Positions 10,231 through 25,036 of a stretch of 32,576 bases of DNA are shown here, one piece after another (the stretch's first letter is position 1; each line of letters starts with the position of its first letter). The DNA comes from Globomyces pollinis-pini. Lineage: Eukaryota > Chytridiomycota > Chytridiomycetes > Rhizophydiales > Globomycetaceae. The position numbers were made by a program, and so were the translations under genes. Where the stretch lies: NCBI GenBank assembly GCA_025399215.1, contig MU621286.1, positions 1-32,576 of the forward strand, in the 5' to 3' direction. A model generated the notes under the pieces. The model saw nothing but the letters and a program-made list of their open reading frames with translations. It did not search any database and was not told the origin of the DNA.

Positions 10231-13200
10231 ATGAATACTGACCAGGAATGGTCTGGACTAAATACGCAACAATCTTATTCGGGAATGGAGATTCACTCAC
10301 AAAGTGTGCTAAGTATACCGGAGCGAAACTCCAAGGGTTACAATGTCCTACATCAATCAATAATAGATCGAGATCATAAAGCGTTTGAAAAACTCTGCAA
10401 GAGTTTACCATTCAAGCAATTAATTTCTTTAATTGTTGGCTACTCCACCAGGGATCACTCTCCGTTAGATCTAGCCATTAAAACCAACCAACCAATTATA
10501 GTGTCGCAGATATTATCAATAGATTTCCTTCATATATCAAATGAATTACGGTTACAAGTATGTTCAATGTTAACAAAGTCTGTTGCGATTGCGCTAGAGT
10601 ATAAAGATGAACAATTACAGAGTCGAATCACAACTGTACTTAAATCCTTACAACAGTCATATTTTATTGCTTGTATAAAGCGAAGAAACTCTTTAGATTT
10701 CTTAAAATTGTTGGTAGATTCTTTCTGTTATTGGGACAACAATTGGAATCAGAAACAAAGTGAACTTTATTCAATTCTTTGCGAATGTGGTAAAAGGGGT
10801 GATATGAAATTATTAAAGTGGTTGATTGAATCTTGTAAATTTCCAGCTGTTGACGCTTCAGCCCGATTTACGTTAGTGGATACAATAATCATGGGTGACT
10901 ATGTTAACCTCCACACTATATATAGCAAAACCCAGCAGCAATTTAAAGAACTAATTTATTACGAATGGGATGGTAAGATTGAAAGTTTTGATATCTTGTT
11001 GGATACACATGAAGTAACAAGGCCGTTTCTAGCGATCACATATCGTCAATCTTATAGAGAAAGACTAAATACGCTTAAATACGTTCTTTTAGAATGCAAA
11101 GATTTCAATTTCGAAACAGTTCCTTGTTTGTTTAATGTGGTTAGTACCGCCCAGCTGCAAATACTTGATTGGCTTGTGGATGCTAATCTTATAGATCTCA
11201 ACGCACCACTCAGTATTTTGCAAAAATTTGATGCAACTTCCAACATTTGTGATAATTGTTCAGAAAATCATGGTTTGGTGATTCCTGTATTTTGCAATCA
11301 CAAAGTTTGTGTGAACTGTATAAATGTGAATTTAAAAGGAAAAAAGTCACAGAGAAACGTTTTCAAATGTCCTTTATGTCTTGAAGCTCACAATTTATTA
11401 GTTATGAAACTTACAAAAGTTGCTAATGGTGTTAAAATTATAGAATACCACAAAAGTACTACTCTTGGTCAATTGCTGGCTTCAATTGCATCATTTACAG
11501 GGTCGATTCTTATCCTGGATTGGCTGATTACGAAAAAAGAAGTTGATATTAGTTTTGTAAAATATGGTCACAAAAGAAATAATCTAATGCATATTGCTGC
11601 TGAGAGAGGTGATTTTGTTATTTGTAAATGGCTGAAAGAAAATGGCTATCATTTCTTAGCTTTCCAGAAGAACGAATTGCAACAGAATCCAATCGAAGAA
11701 TGTATGGCATGCTTAAATTTTGGAAGTCAACTAATATTTGCTGATTTCTATCATAGTGGAATGATGCCTTCTGGTTCGTTATCATTTGGAAAACTTCATG
11801 GAAACGATCTCATCAAAGATATCTTAAAGTGCTATTCTATTAGAGACTATGGCATTCTGCAATTAAAAACAATCCCATTTGAAGAACTAAAACGGCTCTT
11901 AAATTTTTCTGCATATCTGCAACCAAAAGCATCAAAGTTTTACTACACCTTGATGGAGAAATTTGCATATGCCAACAGAATAGACATTATTGAATACATA
12001 TATTTTTCTGGAGACTTTGCCTGGCATAAATATTTGATGGATCAGGAATTTCGTTGGTATGAACTTTCTGAATATCGGTTTTCAGAGGAGATGAAGACCT
12101 TAATACTAAAAATTCAAGTCATAGAGGGTAAAAACAAGACCATAATCACTATACAAGGCGAATTGGTTAATTTAATCTGTAGTGGAAAATCTGTAAATGA
12201 CATTTTGGATATTTCTGTAAATATTGACAATGTTATTTCGGAAATGGGCCCTGGATACAGATTTTCACAGCCAGGATATCAATATTTTTCGCTAAAACTG
12301 GAAACAGTATTGAAAAATCGTATGAATATTGTTGAAACAATGGTTTCTAATCATTCATACGACCTTTTTAATGCACTTTTACTGAGGCAGCTGCCATTCT
12401 TTGTACCATTACATCTACTCAAATGTTCTATGCTCTACAGTCGAATTGACTTTTCATGTCTCAAACTTTTGCTGGATTATTTTAAAAGGCAGGAGGTCAA
12501 CTTAGACTTTGAACTGTTTGCTAATGAGAAGAGATTTCCAAACTTTGTCTACTATTTTATATCAAATATGACTCAATCTTTAAAAAACAACAGCCCAATG
12601 GTCGAAATTGAAGCTAAATTTGATTTGATTACTCGTACAGTCACATATCCGGAGTTGGTAGATTTGATCACAATGGAAAACGATATCTTTGATTTTTTCC
12701 TGGATATCACTCGGATTTGGAAAACTGAAGATATAAAATTAAAAGTATCATCCATGATAAAAGATATTTTCATTTGTTTGTCACAGTTTCCAAAAATTAA
12801 CACGGAAGCGCTTGCAATCGCTATATTTTGCGATCGAAACATCATCTTTTTAGAATCGTTTCTCTGGCTTATCTCAAAAGTCAATATTAACAAGTGGGAC
12901 TTGATTCAAATGGTGGATTTAAATAATCCAAATGATGAATTTGAGGCATCTCTGCTCAAACGACGATTGGAGATATCATCCAGTATTTCAATCAAAAAAA
13001 GCTACCAGTCTTCTCACACTGTTTCATTTCAAGATCTCATACAAGAAGCTGATAACTTACGGAATTTAAAATCGTTTCGACAAGCAGCTAGACTCTACAC
13101 TTTAGCAATTGAGAGACAGAATTCCGAGGATATTGGAGGTGCAGAACCGATTTTGTCGAATCTGCTTTGTGATAGAGCGTCGTGCATATTGGAAGAAGCA

Positions 13201-14399
13201 ACTAAAAGAAGATCTAGTGAACTTATAACAAGAGCAATGCAAGATTGTAAATCTGCCATGAGTCTTGCAGATGATAATTCAACTCAAAAGCACAGATTTT
13301 CGCAACTATTAGATAGAATTGAAACTGTTCAGAGACTTATTTTACAATCAAAAAAGCAGTTACATTTGGTAATTTTTCTTTGACTAAAATAATTTAGAAA
13401 AAGTCTAAAAAAAGTAAGAAGGATTCCAAAAAATCTACACCAGTTGTCTTACAATGCCAAGACTTAGTGGGTTCCCACTTGGCAAAAAATGGTGAATCAG
13501 ATGAAGATACGTGTCCCATCTGTCATCAAGAGTGGTCGATCTATTTAGAGTTGGATTTCTGCTACATTCTTCCCTGTTCTCATGCTATTTGTGCGACATG
13601 CTTAGTTCAATTTTACAAAACTCAAAAGATACCATTTGTTGACGACACCGAAGTTATTTCCTTACAGTTTGTTTGCCCTACTTGTCGGCAAATGATCCCA
13701 AAGAATTGCGTGGACAATTTGGCAAACGCTATTGTTCATCACAATCAAATCAGCACATTCAGTTTACTACAAGATATGTTTCCTGTAACTAATGGTCAAA
13801 TGATCAATCAATTGTTTTGCTCGTTATTAATAGAGCATGATTTTGACTTGATTAAAGTGGAAGGGATTCTTTTTAATATTGTTCATCTTTCTAATTGCCA
13901 AGAACAAGTTCACATAAAAACATCAGAAGAGAAACAAAACATTTACTTAACGGCAAGAAAGCCTGTACTTGTACTCGAAAAACGTTATGACGAAGTGAAG
14001 CAATCTTTAGCTGGAAAATGGCATACCAGCTTTTCTGAAAGACAATCTTTACATCAAGAATTGGATTTAATATCTAGAAAACTCCGTGTTGCAAGAAATA
14101 ATGCTTGTCGAGATGTCTTTGAACAGATGAATGCATTTAGAACTGTAAAGAATAACTGTGAAACAGAACTTGATCTTCACGGTCTTCATGTGAAAGAAGT
14201 AGATCATATACTAAAAGAATTTGTTTTACCAGTGCTACCAGTTTTACGTAGAGTTGTCATAATTACAGGACAAGGGCGGCACTCAAAAGATGGAAATTGT
14301 CCTCTAAAAGATGCAGTTATGAAATTTTTTCTTGAACATAATTACAAATGCGTTTCCCATAGAGGTAACAAAGGTGCCTTGTTGATATCCATAACTTAA
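10231..14399 (+). CDS. Large ankyrin / RING / RING / Smr multidomain protein
   Basis: Two exons, 10231-13368 and 13398-14399, give 1379 residues. The N-terminus has ankyrin-like helices (from about residue 35). A RING-like cysteine cluster sits at about 340-395 (CDNC, CNHKVCVNC, CPLC), followed by more ankyrin-like sequence and a helical region. A TPR-like stretch lies at about 933-1035, then a Lys-rich linker. A second RING follows at about 1085-1143 (CPIC, CSHAICATC, CPTC), then a DUF1771-like helical segment and a C-terminal Smr domain (LDLHG near 1304, GQGRHS). RING domains imply E3 ubiquitin ligase activity; Smr domains are nuclease or nucleic-acid-binding modules. I know no named protein with this order. 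The 3.1-kb first exon has no intron although neighbours have one every 100-300 bp. The function is unknown; a link between ubiquitination and RNA or DNA cleavage is only a hypothesis. Confidence 0.85.
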
Positions 14400-14543
14400 A
14401 ATACATTTAATTAATTACGATAATCATTTATATTCTTTTCCTGTTCATAATGGTACTTTGATTAAAGCTGTAATTATAGCTGGATATACATAGAGTATTT
14501 CTACTACTTCATAATATGTACAGGTGTGAAATGTCTTGCCATT

Positions 14544-15869
14544 TCAATAATATCCACTCTTACTCAGAGTTTTGGTAATAATCGAGTTACTATAGTCAGT
14601 ATCGTTAATTCTTACGAAACATCCAATATAATTTTGCTCATAGCAGATGTATCAGTACAGCACGTTGTGTGATAATTGATTTTGCGTTTATCTGTTTCAA
14701 TCTGCTTTTGCTTGTATAAATTCTTTAGAAATGTAAATCCAGCCTCTGTGTCAAAATCTTGTCCTGTCATATGTTAGAAATTGACTAATTACCGTCGTAT
14801 TCTGGGAAATGCAATTTCAAACTAACCTTCTTTATCTTTAACTGGAATAGATCTCGTTTGTTGAAAAAAACAATCAATTCACAGTTCGCCAATAATGGAT
14901 TTCTGACAATACTCTCAAAAAGTTTAATGGAATCTCGAAGACGATTCGTTTCTACTTCCTCTGCCATTGTAATGTCAAATGATGATATATCTATCACATA
15001 AACAATTGCAAGGCAATCATCAAAATATGGTATCCATCTTTTGCGGTGATATTTAAGCCCACTGACATCAATAAAATGTAGAAATCCTGTTCCACTAACT
15101 GTCTTGATTTCAAACCGGTTATCTGAAATGTTTTGGGTCACACTCCGCAGTAAAAGTATATCTAATTGTAAATTATCTTTTTTGAAGTACCTTGATGTGT
15201 AACTTGATAATCTGGTCGATTGATTTCTTCAAATTTATCAAAAAAACTAATGTCAGTAACTAAAATTACTATGTGGAAGACACTGGAAATATCGATCCAA
15301 GTTCATAGAATTTGGCTTTCATGGCCTCATCAGCCCAGAACGCGATTAGATTGTTAGCCACATGTTCATCCAAATATTTGAGTTGATAAATTAAACTAGG
15401 TCTAAACTGAACAAGTGAGGCAAAAATTGCATTTAAATCCTCTGATTTTGATTCTGAAATGACTTTTTGGGATATTGCTGTAAGGTTGTACAAGATGTTT
15501 AGTTTCGATTTTTGTATTTCTTCAGATGTGAAACCAGCTCCGTGTAAGATTTTCAATTGCTTGAGAAATGTAGATTTTCCAGAGTCAGAAGTACCGAGAA
15601 TCAATATCTTGGGTTCTTTGCTAGCAAGATCCATTTCAATCTTCTCATTCTTTAGGTAATTATCTATGTCACGCGTTCGAGATTGTTTTCTTGTAATTAG
15701 AAGACAAGACTTACTCTTTTTCAGAAAGATAGTACTGATAGTCTACTGTTTTCTGCACGTTGTCAGTTTTGAGTGCTGGTTTCAATGGTTGTGATCCACC
15801 ACCCTCTTGTAGTTTCTGAATACTCTGAACTTTAACCACTGGTGTTGGTTTGAAACATATATTCCCCAT
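14544..15869 (-). CDS. Heterotrimeric G protein alpha subunit (copy 2)
   Basis: Minus-strand exons 15715-15869, 15270-15689, 15191-15246, 14793-15161, 14616-14763 and 14544-14589 give 397 residues. It starts MGNIC (myristoyl/palmitoyl signal) and shows P-loop GTSDSGKST, switch I Arg and Thr (LLRSVTQN), DVSGLKYHRKRW, NKRD, TCCTDT and a C-terminal helix ending SKSGYY. It is the paralogue of the gene at 796-2097: exons 3, 4 and 6 have identical lengths (56, 369 and 46 nt) and all intron positions match. Like copy 1 it has Ser at the Ras Gly12 position and Leu at the catalytic Gln position. The differing C-terminal helix suggests a different receptor partner. Introns are 25, 23, 29, 29 and 26 nt. 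Confidence 0.9.
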
Positions 15870-16041
15870 TCTGTCTATATCTGAACTCAAAAACTCGAAA
15901 AGTTAATTAAGATTGTTTCTCAAATGTTTATCCATGCAATTGTTTACATCACATTCATTCTTACAAACAATATTTTCAATTCATAATTAAAATAAGAATC
16001 GGTGCATATATTCAAAATCAAAAGAGAAATGATTAAAGAAA

Positions 16042-19010
<2,969 letters not shown>

Positions 19011-19081
19011 TCAAGTCAAACTTTTTAGTCCAAAACAATTTCACAAAACAATCAATCAATTCAAATCCCAACATAATTAAG
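19011..19081. promoter_or_regulatory. 71-bp bidirectional promoter region, VPS34 / ITFG1
   Basis: Only 71 bases separate the divergent start codons of VPS34 (19010, minus) and the ITFG1 homologue (19082, plus). Both promoters and both 5' leaders must fit here or overlap the opposing first exons. The sequence is A/C-rich on the plus strand with no clear TATA box. Confidence 0.6.
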
Positions 19082-21421
19082 ATGAAAAGTTTATCGCAAC
19101 TGGTTTCGATCCCACTTATTTTGTTGTTCATCAACATCACCTTATACAATATGTTCATTTATCCAGCGTTAGGAAAAGTTCCAGACTTTAAATCTATTGG
19201 ATTCCATTTGCTAGACACAGGCTTACAGCAAGGACGAATAATTGCCTTTGGGGATTTTGACAATAATCGTCTGTAACAACATTCAAATTTAAATAATTTT
19301 AAGGAACGATGTTGTTATACTGAACCAAGATCAAAATCAATTGGATATACTTTTATGGAATCACGGTACATGATGCACAGTGCTAAGATTCAGATAGGTC
19401 AAAGTTCATTCTTCATTCCTCATTGAACTTACTTGATTTTCATATACCTATCATAAAACCAACATTGATCAGTAATCGTCAAACCGTTATTGTTAATGTC
19501 TTTCCTACTGATTTTAACCAAGATGGTTATGTGGATTTCTTGGTACTTACCGCAACAGTTGAACACAATGTAGAAACCGATTCAAAATTAGTGCTATTTC
19601 TAAACGATGGGAATTCTTTTAGTATAGATGAAGATTAACAGTTAGTTATTCAATCGAATACTTTGGATTTACACATTACTCAACCATTCACAGTTGATTT
19701 ACTGGGGGATTTGACTCCTCAGTTTCTATATACCAGTGTCAACAGTACAAGGTATATAAACTGAATTATAATTGACTGTTAGTGAAGGATCGTCTAATCC
19801 ATTAATGAATCTATCCTATGATAAGATTGGAACTTTCAAAAGGTAGTTTTTTTACTGGCTTTTATCCTAGTCAATCTGCAACCTTGTTTGACAAAGTAAA
19901 GCAAAAAGCTCCTTGTAGGCCGAGTCATCCACACTACAATTCATTCGTAGATTTGGACGGAGACTGTTTGGCAGGTATTTAATCCTGTTTGTTTATCAAA
20001 GACTTGTTCATAACATGCGAAGTAACAGGCGATAAGGAGCCAACTGCTGAAATTTGGATAAATGACAAAGAAAACGGTTTCTATTTTGCACACCAGATAC
20101 AGTTACCTCAAGGTTATGGACCCATTTCTTTTGCTGACATGGGTATATACAGTGAACTAATAATCCAGATGCTGATGGGGCTATTGATTTGGTTTTTGGG
20201 TCATGTACAAAGGAGATGCATTGTATGCTACATGTAGTGTACAATAAACAAATTGGTATATGCTCAAACAGCATAGAGCGCAATTGTAGATCACCAACAT
20301 CACTTTGTAAAGCAGATCCAAATTTTTCGTTTGACATGAATTCGCCCGAGGTATGTTCACGTGTCTTATATGTAGTATCACACCATATTTGATTTCGACA
20401 CCATATCTAAAGGACATAGTATTCTTTTTCGCGATTACAGCTTCGTGGGAACTTTGCCAAGGTGAGATATCAATACTAACAAAAGTGGTGTGCGTTTAGG
20501 TGATTATAACAATGACGGTTTTCCAGACATGCTTGTGACAAGCTTTCTGAACGGCTCTCCCTCGTCGAATTCCGTGGAATTACTTCAATCTGTTCCTTGT
20601 AGCAAAGATATTTGTAGTCCAGAAGCTTTCAAGTCAAATAGGCGATTTTTCCAGATAGTTCAGGAAGCTGCTAACTCATTTAGCACAATTCCCAATCATT
20701 TAGGGGGCGCATTTATTGATGTGGATGACAATGTAAGTGATATTGCTGACAGTAGGGAATATTGGATATTATTTTGTTTTCTAAAGGCTCCAATGGGATT
20801 CAATCTAGCATTCTAATCAATAATTTTTATAATGATGCTTTCTTTTTGAAAACAACAGGTAGTTAAATACATGCTAAAACTCAGTATTAAATGGTGTGTG
20901 TTTAGGGCCGTGTGGTGGAGGTCCGCATGTACAGGGGTATGGAGTCAATTATGTGGGAGCAACTATTAAGTACTCAATCATTGATAGCAGTGGTTCATTA
21001 CGTGTTTCACAAGTTTCTCAGTTACCTCAGCAGTCTTATCAAGCATTGTTATCGGCAACAAGTCATATTGGATTAGGTCGAACAAATAATTATATTGAAG
21101 ATCTATTTGTTGGAGTCAGCTCTCATGCGCAGATTCATTTTGCGTCATACCAGGGATTGATACCAAATAGCATTATTGTCATTGGTCCTTCCACAGATAT
21201 AGTTTTACCTGATGAGTGGCGAATTGAAATGTATATGAATCCTTCTTCAACTGCAAGCAGCATTCTTACTGTATTGGCAATCACCATTGTCACATTGGGA
21301 ATACTCGTTTTTGTCTTGGAAACTCTTGAAAGGGTAAAATTACTTTACTGATATGATCTAGAGGGAAGATGAGTTGGAAAAACGAGATAAACTGTTATTC
21401 ATCAATTTTGATGCATTGTAA
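19082..21421 (+). CDS. ITFG1: ITFG1/TIP homologue, FG-GAP (integrin-alpha-like) membrane protein
   Basis: Thirteen exons: 19082-19272, 19304-19365, 19394-19621, 19646-19751, 19783-19842, 19871-19974, 20002-20142, 20169-20350, 20376-20461, 20486-20732, 20756-20858, 20885-21333 and 21362-21421, giving 672 residues. An N-terminal hydrophobic segment (about residues 8-28) serves as signal or anchor. FG-GAP/Ca-binding loops follow (DFDNN, DFNQDGYVD, DLDGDC, DYNNDGFPD), matching the beta-propeller of ITFG1. A C-terminal transmembrane helix lies near residue 625-650, followed by a short charged tail ending FINFDAL, close to the human tail FHFDAM. The family is a type I membrane glycoprotein of poorly known role. 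The in-frame TAA at 19636-19638 lies inside a 24-nt intron and is not a lesion. Introns are 23-31 nt. Confidence 0.9.
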
Positions 21422-21449
21422 ATAATTTGCATTGTAAAAGAGGGCAGGT

Positions 21450-24003
21450 TTATTTTAATATAGACTTATGTACCAATCTACCTTCTGAATTTTCTAAGTA
21501 ATGCTCGCTCAAATACTTCGCCATACTAGGAAGTTGTCCAAAATGCTGTCTAGCTAACAGCAGTTTATGAAATACTTTGTTTCGGAATTCAATTGAATAA
21601 ACGGCATCTATTTAAATTAATGATACTCTTTTACCAGGAGATTTTTGGCAATCATGAGTTGCAGCCTCCATTTTTGTCAACAAAATACAATTCCATGGTG
21701 ACAGTTCTTGGTTGATATCCCAACGAGTTAATATTAAATCCTCAATAAGCCTATGTCCACTAATAACCGATTTTTTGTTCCAGATAATATCAACCAAGTA
21801 TCGAATGTCACTTTCTTGCAATAAGGCCATTGCGTGGAATGTATCTTCCGTTTTATTTAACATTTTTCGTTTTTGAGATTCTTGCAACCGGATTTGTTTC
21901 AGCATTGTTCCATAACATGAATCATCGGTTTTTTGTATGGCCAAATTCTCCTTTAAGGAGCATTCTTTGCATTTGCCCAAGTGTTTTAGAGTTGTAGACA
22001 GATAAAATTCAGTGGATGATTTATATTTTGTACAGCCGCGACAATAATACACGGCTGCAGCTTTCCAAGGTTCGTCTGTGATATTAAGTAACTTTGTATG
22101 AGAAGTGACTTCTGGATTAAACTCTGGTGTTTGAATAAACTGTAGGAACAAGTTGCAAATCCGTTTACGTAGACCTATACAAATTAGAGTTTTGGTAAAT
22201 TACCTTCCAGTGATTTTTCTCCCCTGCCTCTAGATATCAAATCACCTTCTCGATCAATCAAATCAACAATGTCTCGCGTCAAATTACAGTCGAATTCTTT
22301 TACAGTAAACTTGACATGCAACAGAATTTGTAGTCGTTCATCCACAGTCAGCATCGGGAAATTCAAGGCATGGTAAAGGTCCCGAAGTTCTCGAGCACGA
22401 ATAATGTTGGGGGTATCTACCTGAACCAACTTATTATCTCTACACAGCCATTTTTTCGGTGATGACATCTAATATTAGCAACTCCTAATTACTTTTTCCA
22501 AAAGTTTATAAATAGATTTTTCTCTATTCTCAATGGTCGCATCTATTTTCAGTTTATCAATTTTCTGTAACAGGGCACTCTCTTGATCCAATAAATCCGC
22601 TAATGCTGCTAATCGAGCTGGTTCGATCAACTTCAATTTATTGATTCGATTTGTCTCATGGGTTCGCCAATCTAAAGTTGTTAATCAAGATTGTATTACG
22701 TTCAAGACCCGAATACAAAATTTCGAAATCCTTTTCTGTTTTCGGATGCAGCCTCCGTTCATTTTCCATTACCCTTTTCTTTTCGATTAGATTTTGTCGT
22801 CTTTGCTCTTTTTCTTTTGCAGCTTTTAGTTTCAAATCTCGTTCAAGTCTTAATTGTCTAGTTTTTCGCTCAGCTTGAATCTTTCTGAAGAAGCATTGGA
22901 TCACAGTGGCACATTGCATTTTCGTTTCATGAAGTTGAGCTGCTGTAGTATATTTTCGAACCTTTATTCTATAATCTTTTCCTTTTCCAACATAGCACCC
23001 ACTTTTAGTCTATAAAGGTGTAAATTTTGACTATGAGCATACCATTTGTGTTCCTACTTCGGCAACTGTTTGTGTTCGATTATTATGAGTGTCCACTGTT
23101 TGAGTATCGCGATGAAATCGTTCTCCTCGATTCTGATTATTACAAAAATCAATTTACCATCACTTGGATGTCTTGTGGAGTAGTGGTCTGAGCTTCTGCA
23201 TGAAAAAACTCTTTCCCAGTTTTCTTTACTCTGTATCCTCCAAAATATTTCTTGTTTTTCCAATTTCTCAAGTCGCTACGAATAACTGAGTTCCATCTTT
23301 CCCCAGTGTCCTTTCTCATTTTACCAGAATCTAGTTTTGTAAGAATTAATGTAAAACCTGGATTATAATCTGAAGTGTCTGAAGCGTTATCGTTGTCCAA
23401 GTCGGTTCTGTCTTCTTTACTTTCTTTCGTCGATAATAGATCTTCGGTTTTGTTTGGATCCGAGCTAATAATCGTATTTATTTCAGTTTGGTTATTTCCT
23501 TTTGGTTGTTCTATATTGGAAGTAATAATAGATTCATCTGGATTAGAATCCATCGTAGATTGGTTCATTTTACCAATTGTACTTGTTTCTTCTAAATCTT
23601 CAGTTCCAACCGGATTCACAAACGATAATCCAAATGAAACTTTTGCAACAGAGTCACTTGTTGTAGGTCTTTCACCATTATTTTGATTTATATCTTCTGG
23701 TGGAGAAAGATTCTCATTATTTGTCTCCCGAGAAACACCATTTCCATCAGACACGACCAAATCTTTCTGCAATTCTATTTGTGGAATGGAGTCACTGTTT
23801 TCAGTAACTCCTGTCTGAGGTTTTGTTTCTGAGGTAGATTGATTAGATGAGACAGGTTTGGAGTTAAATTCCGATGGTCCCGTTTCTCCACTAGTTGGTT
23901 TAGAATTGTATTCCGAATTTTCTAAAATGGATTCAGGATTGGTTGAGCTTGTAGCTGGTTTTGAATTGTCATTTGAATTCGTCCCACTATCTGGCGCGTA
24001 CAT
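21450..24003 (-). CDS. IQUB: IQ motif and ubiquitin-like domain protein homologue (axonemal radial spoke)
   Basis: Minus-strand exons 23158-24003, 23043-23132, 22700-23009, 22493-22671, 22204-22468, 21635-22174 and 21450-21607 give 795 residues, about the human IQUB length. Matching features are YFGGYR, RDTQT, an IQ motif (ATVIQCFFRKIQAERK, about residue 345-365) with a charged coiled coil, EFDCNLTRDIVDLIDRE, EGLRKRI, TPEFNPEV, a CRGC/CKEC zinc-like cysteine set and LSPWNCILLTK. IQUB is a radial-spoke-1 component of motile flagella and binds calmodulin. The first about 200 residues are Ser/Thr/Asn/Glu-rich with repeated NSKP units, and I see no ubiquitin-like domain there. An in-frame TAG just before the ATG supports the start. 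It converges with ITFG1, 28 bp apart. Confidence 0.92.
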
Positions 24004-24171
24004 TGACTAATTGTTAAAATTAAAATGCTTTGGAAACGTCATTCTAAACACAAAATATCACAATTAGAATATAATTTTTTGGTCAATTGTTTATTAAAAA
24101 CGTACTAATTTCCAGGTTTAGTTCTATTTTAACATTGAATTCATATTAATATCAATTGTGAAACTAAGATT

Positions 24172-25036
24172 CTAATCATTTGCTGAACTAATTGGAGTTT
24201 TTACTTCAGAGTTTAGATCACTTTCTTCCTGTTGCGAATTGTTTCCTGACTTTGATTTCTTTGCGGATGGGCTACTTGCGGTTATTTTCAAATGACTTAC
24301 AGTCGATCTGGGTATGTGCATAAAACCTTTTCAGAGTCTTTGGAAAGTTTGAAGCAATGAGAACAAGAAGGTTTTGCCTTAGATTAGTAAATAAATCTTA
24401 CTCGATCACACTTTCGCTTTCTTAGTCTACATCCGTCGCACGCAGGACCATCTATTGGCAAGGATCTTTTCTTCGCCTGTTCTTTTTTTGGAGTTTCTAT
24501 TGTCCCATCTTTTACATTTGATGCTATTGATCCATGGGGAGACAATTCTTTTAAATTGGGAGTTGTTTCCGTAGCTGATAGGTGAGAAAGATCTATCAGA
24601 GGAGGGGTAGGATGAGACATCTCAATTGATGGAGGCAATGGCAAAGAATCAAAGACAGCTCGGTTCTTTTTTACTTGGCAATCAGCACACAAGAATTTCC
24701 CGTCTGGTTGGGGCACCCATCTCCGCGATTCGTCAGTTTGACATGCAGAACAAATTGTTCTTTCAAGATTGTTTTTTTTAACTTTGCCAGCGTAATTGTT
24801 TGGAGTTTGCGTATTCAAAGCTGGTTTGATAAAATTATGAGCACCCAATAGACGCTTTTCCATCATTACAATCTATCATCAGAATTTGGTAAACATACTC
24901 TGTTTTTTAAGTTTACAATTTCCTCATCCTGACTGTTTTGATGCTTTTTATACAATGCAACTTGCTCTTCCAAAGCCTAAGTTATATCAATTCCAATTGT
25001 TCATACATTAATATATCGATCTTTGAAATCCCCCAT
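24172..25036 (-). CDS. Transcription regulator with GATA-type and Zn2Cys6 zinc fingers
   Basis: Minus-strand exons 25007-25036, 24899-24976, 24402-24872, 24301-24377 and 24172-24274 give 252 residues. An N-terminal coiled coil (about residues 8-50) is followed by a GATA-like finger (CSAC, 17 residues, CADC, with W and PDG in place, about residues 83-107). A Ser/Pro linker leads to a fungal binuclear cluster at about 180-207: CDGCRLRKRKCDR is split by a 24-nt intron from AKPSCSHCF and a final Cys. Zn2Cys6 proteins are DNA-binding regulators almost restricted to fungi. The coiled coil could dimerise it, but it lies N-terminal rather than directly after the cluster as in Gal4. Targets are unknown. 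The first two short exons were found from conserved frame and splice sites. Confidence 0.82.

Noticed and set aside
19636..19638. In-frame TAA suggesting a pseudogene or stop-codon readthrough in ITFG1
   Set aside because: It lies in a 24-nt intron (19622-19645) whose removal matches the family; the other genes end on ordinary stops.
23375..23686. Plus-strand 103-codon ORF with a hydrophobic, Ser-rich product
   Set aside because: It is antisense to the low-complexity first exon of IQUB and reflects that composition.
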